Shown piece after piece: positions 57,905 to 64,000 of a stretch of DNA of 64,000 bases; the stretch's first letter is position 1, and each line of letters starts with the position of its first letter. This DNA comes from Sipunculus nudus. Lineage: Eukaryota; Annelida; Sipuncula; Golfingiida; Sipunculidae. A program made the translations under genes and the position numbers. The notes below the pieces were generated by a model. That model worked only from the letters and a program-made list of their open reading frames with translations, had not been told where the DNA came from and did no database searches. Where the stretch lies: NCBI GenBank assembly GCA_026874595.1, contig CM049314.1:64950800-65014799 (forward strand). The letters run 5' to 3'.

Positions 57905-60170
57905 ATCCACAAAACTTTATTTTGGCCGGTACAGTTCTTGGGGATGCAAACTGATATATCAATGGCTTTAAAATAGATTTGCAAATGAGCCTAAGAAAAA
58001 TGAGCATATATATATAACATAATTATTACACAATTATTATTTTGATTATTAGCATAATTTAACTTTTATCTTTATTTAAACAAGTTTTTCAGGTTTGAAC
58101 CGGTCATAGAGACACGATCGTATTATTGGTCCAATCTGATGTCAAATTAATAAACTATAATGAGAGGATTTTGGCTTAATTACAAGTTAAATAAGTTTGA
58201 AAGCACACATTTTGAATTTTCATCTCAAATCAGAAAAAAAAGTTATCTTACTAATTATTTGTAAAGATAATATCTTCAGTTGATAAAATACAGTTACGCT
58301 TAGAATGTGATGCTTTGTTACACAAGAGTGAAACGAAATCTATGCAAAAAAAATGAAATGATAGATTGGTGCTTTGCGGGTTGAGGATTATAAAGAACGC
58401 AGATAGATGTGAACAGAAAAGACGGGCAGCAGAGCACGGGTGATGGAAGCGGGTGCGGGTACAGATGGGTAAAATAGGATAGATGTGAAAGCAGCCTACG
58501 CAGCATTTTTGTAAATCCGTTAACAATATTTGTGAAAAGTGGCCGAGAGGCAAACCAACCAACTAGCCAAGCAACAGCGATACAAACCTAACACCTAATT
58601 GTGGAGGTATATTTATAACATCAGAAGGAACCATCTTTACTGTGGTCCATTTGATCAATTGACCATTGTATCACCGAATGTCCAGAGGAAAAGGGAATTG
58701 ATTGTGTAAGAGGTCTTCAAAGCTTAGTCCTGTTCAGTTGGTCGCGTCACGTCATGGGTAAGTGGACATCGTCCTGCATAATACATGTGCATGTGTCTGC
58801 CAAGCACAGTCCAAGGCCATCTAGACCTGACCAATGGACGGCTCCCTTAATGACATAGCCATATTCTATTGAAAAACAATTTCAATTTGTAATATAAGAA
58901 TAGCTTTCCACTGCAAATATTAATTCATTATAAGGTTTGGTGTTTGATAAGACATGAAACTCAAGTATACACATTCAGTCGAAAATTGAAAGTGATGTTG
59001 TCTCAGCCAGTAAGAATGGTATTCAACCCTAATTAAAAATGTTTGCTTACACAATTTAATGGCACGCATTATCAAATTTTAAAAAGAACACCACACTTCA
59101 CATTTGCTCAATCATGTCCTTGTTCCAAAAGAAATGAAATCAAGAAGACTTAATATCAACAATCATTCTTATCTAGCGATTAAATGTGTCCAATAAATAT
59201 AACTGATAATGCAATCAGTAATTATCTGTCCTTATAAAAAACAGCTTACATTTTTTGTTTGCTTGTCTGTATTATTAAGAGCATCATATTACACGTTCTT
59301 GCGTTCGGACATGTACATGCGACTTCGTTCGGGACAGGTTTTCCATGTGCTGAGTTGGTGCCCGTGTTGGTTTGCGGAGCTTTTGATAGATGGCGCTGTA
59401 GAAGATCCTTCACAAAATATTATCAAGTGCATTAGAATTTATAACAGAATATAAAAAATGACGACCCCCATTGAACACTAAGCATAGTTTCTAACACATC
59501 AATACCACAAACAGTTATTTCTTGATCATATCCACTACCATCAGTTATAATACATACTGATTCATTCCAAGCGGCGAATGATCAGATCGACCGACAGCCG
59601 ACAAATCGTAAGCGGGGAGAGTACAAGCTGTTCGACCATGACATCTTATATGATACTTGAATAATAAAAAAAAACAATCTCACATGCAGAACTGCAGGTT
59701 AAGAAAGCATTTTATAAAACTAGATCGTGGACCCGTCGCAAGCTGCGATCAACATGATTGTCATTTAAGTTATATTTATTTTCCAGTAATGCCCACTATC
59801 GCTAACGGATGTGGCTATTTTACCTTGACAGCAAGGTTTCAATATCGCGATTTTCCCCTACCGCGAATATCGCGAATTTGAAACCACCGCAAATAACATG
59901 ACAACCACAGTATACAAGTCTATATCTAATAAGTGAAAGTACTTGATAAGTATTTGGTATATATAAAATCAAGTATATGAAGTGATCTTCAAATAATTAA
60001 AACAAGCCAACCGGTAAACCACATAATATATAAAAAATGCTTTCGATTTCCGGCTTTGCCAACTAACTTTTTTAAGGAATGTTATCTCAAAATCAGTCCA
60101 CATCACAAGTTTCCTAAGCTCTGAACACAGCGCGTGACCTCCTGGCGACCTTCCACTTTCACGCTGTGAG
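57905..60170. other. Intergenic DNA, nothing recognised
   Basis: AT-rich, no frame with a domain. The reverse-strand frame at 58251-58562 is Ser/Phe/His-rich without pattern. Confidence 0.4.
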
Positions 60171-60179
60171 AAATAGCAG

Positions 60180-60330
60180 GATTCTTCAGGTTTGGCAACA
60201 ATCAGTCAGTTTGCGCTCGATAAAGTAAAACCTGATTGGCTCTGCGTTTAAACAAATCTGCAGAACTGATAGAAGAAATCTGATTGGCTTAGCGTGTAAA
60301 AAACGGCTCCGTCCGGGATTAACTCGTGTA
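60180..60330. promoter_or_regulatory. Paired inverted CCAAT motifs in a GC-richer patch
   Basis: CTGATTGGCT[CT][TA]GCGT occurs at about 60230 and again at about 60281, 50 bp apart, with AACTGATAGAAGAAAT between. A third GATTGG lies near 60555. The patch to about 60700 is richer in GC and CpG than its surroundings, as a promoter could be. No adjacent gene was recognised. Confidence 0.25.
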
Positions 60331-61039
60331 GAACTGCAAGAAAGGAAATATGCAGACAGTGTGGGATAACTGAACTCAGGCCATACCGTCAAGTCAGTAT
60401 AGCGACTGTGTTGAAAGTTGACGATTGCATCGTGTGTATTCCATCGGGGGGGTGGGGGTGGAAAAAGTCTGTGCTACCAAGTGCTTTCCACCACAGTGCA
60501 AAGTGACCGATACCTCGAAGAACATCCGATTGTGCTGGCGATATATGCAATGTGATTGGTTAAATATAACGCTTGGGGAATTCAACAAAGACAGCACCGC
60601 CTGGTGGCCAAACCTGACCGGCAACCCTGGTTTAATGTACCGGTGCTGTGTATGTTACGTATTGACTTGGTATATGCGGTTACGGATTGACATTGGGTAA
60701 CGTATACGACTTAGGTACGGATAAACTGACTTCTGCTTCCGGGATTGCCATGTGCTTTTGCTAAGTAAAGCTGTAGTTATACGTCGTCTTGATTTTGCTT
60801 CTTTATGGATGCTGATCCTTCTGCAAGACCCAACAACCGGGTAGTATAGCGAATAGTTGAGCATAGCGTAACCGCTGCTTATGGAGCGTAAAGTTTCCCC
60901 TCTTGCAATATATTAGAAATCGGGTGAAAAAATTATCAACTTTAATCAACACAGTGGTCGTATGATATTTAAGTACTATTAAGCAGTGGAATAACCTAAT
61001 GCCCTCTGTTATGCTCAGTTTAATATTAAATGTTATACT

Positions 61040-61215
61040 CAAAAGTGCCCAGTGGAGCGCATACCTCCGCCAAGGTACAACAATTTTACTGGATCCGCCA
61101 GTTCATTTCGTTCGATACCAAATATGCAAGAGTCTTTTTAAGATCCATGTGTCACCCTACAAAGAAGATTCATGAAAATCTTTTCACCAGTAATCCTGCT
61201 TATAGACACAACAGA
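61040..61215. repeat. Dispersed repeat fragment (CCTCCGCCAAGG type)
   Basis: ATACCTCCGCCAAGG ... GTGTCACCCTACAAAGAAGATTCATGAAAATC ... CACCAGTAATCCTGCTTATAGACA is the shape of a very widespread invertebrate interspersed repeat. Confidence 0.4.
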
Positions 61216-61475
61216 AAAAAAAATCCATATTGTGGGGATGTTATAACAATTAATGAGGTGTGAAATTCCGGCAGTTTTGCTAATATCTTCATAATATGTT
61301 TTACGTGTGTGAAATTCTTTTCCGTATATACCACTTAACTCGTTAATCAAAATATCTCTTGTTGGTTTCCGATATAAAGCATGAAATAATTAAAAGTTTT
61401 ATTTTGATCTTTGTATAATTAAGTACGAGGTTGTATCTCACAGCAGTGTGTAAAGTGATGAAATTACAACGAACA

Positions 61476-61478
<3 letters not shown>

Positions 61479-61522
<44 letters not shown>

Positions 61523-61526
61523 AATA

Positions 61527-61560
<34 letters not shown>
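61479..61560. repeat. (AC)n(TA)n compound microsatellite
   Basis: AC run followed by two TA runs. Confidence 0.9.
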
Positions 61561-61562
<2 letters not shown>

Positions 61563-61868
61563 CATCCTAGTAAAATATCTTTGTTATAAATAATAAAACA
61601 ATAAAACAACAAAAAGCTCTTTCCCCTGTTATGTTCCAGCATCTCACGTTTACTCCGTCTAATCCTATTGTGCCCCCGAGGACAATAGAATCAGTGTCAG
61701 TCTTTACTAGCTCTCCCCGAAACGCACAAAGCATCATCTGGTAATTTCGTAAAAGTCTCGGCTTTTCAAACCATGCCGTTAGCTTCATTCTAACATTAAA
61801 CACCTGAGGATCGGGTCGCATCCCGTGAAACCGTCTGTATTTATTTTACAGTGTTGTTTTTCTTCATC

Positions 61869-61870
61869 GT

Positions 61871-61941
<71 letters not shown>
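61869..61941. repeat. (TA)n microsatellite left of the foldback element
   Basis: About 35 TA units with one AAAT interruption; ends about 70 bp before the foldback element. Confidence 0.9.
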
Positions 61942-61943
<2 letters not shown>

Positions 61944-62013
61944 TGAATTAATCTAATTGTTTACTGAAATAAACAACTACTATTGTGCTCTTTCGTATGA
62001 CACCAGAGCTTTT

Positions 62014-62331
62014 TAATTATACAAATAGAGGAATCAAATTTTGTCAGACATTATTACAATACTACGTAGTTTCGTGCAACTTGCTGCACTCATCAGGCAA
62101 GACTGTTTCATATATGCTATTTGAAAATAGAGCACTCTCTGCAGAAACTCTCAATATGGAATCAGTACATCCCGAGTATTCGACAAAGAACATCCCATTA
62201 CCATTGGAAACGGACTACAATAGATAGCTTATAGAAAGACAGTCTAACCTGATGAGTGCAGCACGTTGCACGAAACTACATGGTAGTAAAAAATGTCTGA
62301 CAAAAGTTGATTCCTTTATTTGAATAATTAT
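62014..62331. mobile_element. Foldback element with hammerhead-ribozyme-like cores in both arms
   Basis: Arms of about 108 bp (62014-62123 and 62221-62331) are inverted copies around a ~100-bp centre. Each arm has a hammerhead core. The right arm, plus strand, has CTGATGA 62249-62255, stem II GTGCA/TGCAC with loop GCACGT, GAAA 62272-62275, stem III ACTAC-ATG-GTAGT, and an A at the cleavage position. The left arm, minus strand, has CTGATGA 62096-62090, stem II GTGCA/TGCAC with loop GCAAGT, GAAA 62073-62070, then ACTACGTAGT and an A. Stem I next to the core is not clearly paired in either copy. Hammerheads are known in Penelope-like elements and retrozymes; no protein is encoded here. (TA)n arrays lie nearby: 70 bp away on the left and immediately adjacent on the right. 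Confidence 0.65.
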
Positions 62332-62337
62332 ATATAC

Positions 62338-62391
<54 letters not shown>
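62332..62391. repeat. (TA)n microsatellite right of the foldback element
   Basis: About 28 TA units after one TACG interruption, directly at the element's right end. Confidence 0.9.
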
Positions 62392-62392
<1 letters not shown>

Positions 62393-62399
62393 AGAATAC

Positions 62400-62770
62400 C
62401 AGTAGTATATGAAGGCTGAACGAATCCAACAGTGCTCTAGAATCCGAAATCTCAAAGCTCATTTGGCTCCAGAAGAGAGAGAAAACATCCCATTTTCAAT
62501 CACCTGGCGGGTCCTCAAGTGGGCACCGCGAGAAAGTTCCCCAGTGGAAGTTGTAATCTCTGCTTGGAAGAAAAGAGGCAAATCATAACTTTCCCCAAGT
62601 CACCAATACTCAACAAAAGATAAGAGATCGTTTCAAAATGAAGGCATAATCCTAATCCACATACATTCCAACCTGACCACGGCTGAGTGCTTCGGCACAT
62701 TATATCATAGCGACACCAACCGATAGCATGAAGTCATGTGTAAATAAGTAACTTAACATTTTCCTAATAT
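62400..62770. other. Intergenic DNA between (TA)n arrays
   Basis: No coding-like frame and no recognised repeat. Confidence 0.4.
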
Positions 62771-62775
62771 ATTCT

Positions 62776-62783
62776 GTATATAA

Positions 62784-62851
<68 letters not shown>
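62776..62851. repeat. (TA)n microsatellite
   Basis: TA run with AAATA and TACATA interruptions. Confidence 0.9.
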
Positions 62852-62852
<1 letters not shown>

Positions 62853-63157
62853 CCTACTGACAGCATTGAAGGGACCATTTTTATGTAGGCATAGGGTGGA
62901 AATAGTATCGTTCTTATGGGAAAAATTAAATCAAAAGTGCATGAATTGGTCTTGAGCGTGTGAGAAAATGTCATTTTTATTTAGACAAAATGGTTTTTAC
63001 TAACAAATCCATTGTTTTTCAATATTTTATCACTAAACATTTGTGTTGAAGTATTATGGGAGCCACAAATGCCCCCCCCCCCCCCCAATCTAGCGGTCCC
63101 CCTATTGCAGCGTCTATTCTATCTTAAAGGAAGATTTGTCTACCATACGACTATAAA

Positions 63158-63217
<60 letters not shown>

Positions 63218-63238
63218 CTATATATATAAATATATATT
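63158..63238. repeat. (TA)n microsatellite
   Basis: TA run of about 28 units plus a degenerate tail; a 17-base C run lies about 80 bp before it near 63070. Confidence 0.9.
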
Positions 63239-63359
63239 AAATCACATATATTTATGACATGGATTTTCTTAACGATCATCCGCACTCTTATCTAAATGAC
63301 TCGATATTAAATCGACGATAGCATAAATACATGTTTTAATGAGTAAATGACCATTTTCT

Positions 63360-63363
<4 letters not shown>

Positions 63364-63410
<47 letters not shown>
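63364..63410. repeat. (TA)n microsatellite with duplicated flank
   Basis: The flank ACATGGATTTTCTTAAC...TATCTAAATGACTCGATATTAAATC occurs before it (about 63259-63312) and after it (about 63434-63492), so the array sits inside a ~175-bp tandem duplication. Confidence 0.8.
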
Positions 63411-63412
<2 letters not shown>

Positions 63413-63499
63413 TTAAAATCACTTATATTCCTGACATGGATTTTCTTAACCATTTTCTCCTACACTTTTATCTAAATGACTCGATATTAAATCCTTTTT

Positions 63500-63909
63500 T
63501 TATCCCATGCCCTGTAGGCGTGGCCATTAATCTGTGAAAGCAAAAAAGGCAGCCCCAGGGTCGCTGATAATAACATCAAGCTAATTAGCTCCTTTTCACG
63601 CGGCCTTCAAGTGAAGTCCCCCCGTGATCCTATCAACCAGCGGCAATTGCTCTCCCCCGCCAGGACTACAAATTGAACGGGAAGACCGTTAACATAGTGG
63701 CTCCTGCCACGAAGATGAGAAACAAGGGACCGTCAAGGCAAGCCCTCCCACTCCCTAACTTAATATGTTGACCAGGTGCCGCAGCGTTTAGGATTCCGCG
63801 AAGGCGTCTGTGAGGGAGGGAGGAAGCCAGAAAAACACAACTCAACTTGTTATATATCAACCTGTTAAGGTCGCCATCAGAGGACACGCGAGCGGCAAAC
63901 TCTACGGAC
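63500..63909 (+). promoter_or_regulatory. GC-richer block, possible promoter/5' UTR of a gene beyond the window
   Basis: Base composition shifts sharply upward compared with the preceding 60 kb. It contains GCTAATTAGC (a palindromic homeodomain-type core), TCAAGTGA (NK2-type) and GATAATAAC. These words are short and prove little singly. The block leads into an ATG and a strong donor. Confidence 0.35.
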
Positions 63910-63957
63910 ATGGCATCAACGATCTCCTCGTGGCCATCTGTACCTGTTACTAATAAG
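63910..63957 (+). CDS. Candidate first coding exon of a gene continuing past the window
   Basis: An ATG at 63910 opens a 16-codon frame (MASTISSWPSVPVTNK) ending AAG|GTAAGT, a consensus donor at 63958, in phase 0. The leader before it is GC-richer than the rest of the window. There is no relative I recognise. A reverse-strand frame covers the same bases and I consider it a shadow. It may also be non-coding exon sequence. Confidence 0.33.
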
Positions 63958-64000
63958 GTAAGTTTAAATACTCATATCTAATATATACCAGCTGTGTAAT

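Noticed and set aside
60425-60700. 91-codon Cys/Trp-containing plus-strand frame
   Set aside because: No signal peptide, spacing pattern or splice context supports a cysteine-rich peptide; an overlapping reverse-strand frame is equally open.
1-64000. CRISPR array, bacterial operon or provirus
   Set aside because: Spaced identical short repeats, ribosome-binding sites and viral genes are absent; the tandem arrays seen are contiguous minisatellites.

Overview
The window looks like nuclear DNA from a lophotrochozoan animal, most likely a mollusc and perhaps a bivalve. It is AT-rich and gene-poor, full of (TA)n, (GA)n and (AC)n microsatellites, and carries eukaryotic splice signals, a pair of tRNA-derived SINEs and repeat types common in marine invertebrates. 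The taxonomic call is inference from style and repeats, not from a marker gene.

The coding content is one gene family: a local cluster of rhodopsin-like (class A) G-protein-coupled receptors whose coding sequence sits in one exon. Three copies are intact: 1867-2946 (-), 15370-16431 (+) and 27043-28137 (+). Six more are damaged: 18290-19136 (-), 25019-25531 (+), 33423-34492 (+), 39666-40582 (-), 45945-46904 (-) and 52254-53319 (-). They form two subfamilies. Subfamily I has SR[FY]LVIVYPFK after TM3 (1.9, 18.3, 25.0 and 27.0 kb). Subfamily II has HRF[LI]V[VA]VYPL (15.4, 33.4, 39.7, 45.9 and 52.3 kb). Both depart from the standard class A switches: DRY is replaced by SR[FY] or HRF, the TM6 CWxP by an R[LIV]PY motif, and NPxxY by NHxxNFxLY. 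They resemble peptide (FMRFamide-type) receptor-like expansions of lophotrochozoans; the ligand cannot be told from sequence.

A repeated 5' architecture can be read by eye. A TATAAATG box is followed 71-76 bp later by CTTATTTGTAG, then by a 5' splice donor, a long intron, and a 3' acceptor lying a short way upstream of the ATG. It occurs upstream of the 1.9, 15.4 and 27.0 kb genes. A divergent further copy lies at 7.26-7.41 kb.

Layout: 0-10 kb holds receptor 1 with one or two leader exons. From 10.2 to 19 kb come the promoter, leader exon and coding exon of receptor 2, then a decayed receptor. Two satellite-like duplications and two SINEs occupy 19.5-23.8 kb. At 24.0-28.2 kb a 2.6-kb tandem duplication duplicated the promoter and leader of receptor 3; one copy lost 1,044 bp and became a TM5-TM7 fragment. 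A receptor pseudogene lies at 33.4-34.5 kb. At 35.7-53.2 kb a ~6.3-kb unit is present three times, each with a reverse-strand receptor; the duplication end lies inside the receptor coding sequence, so two copies lack the native 5' end. From 53.3 to 64 kb there is repeat-rich DNA with a 34-bp minisatellite with palindromic cores, a foldback element carrying hammerhead-ribozyme-like cores in both arms, several (TA)n arrays, and at the right edge a GC-richer block that may be the first exon of the next gene.

No rRNA, CRISPR array or bacterial-type operon was seen. Identities quoted are by eye; no alignment was run.
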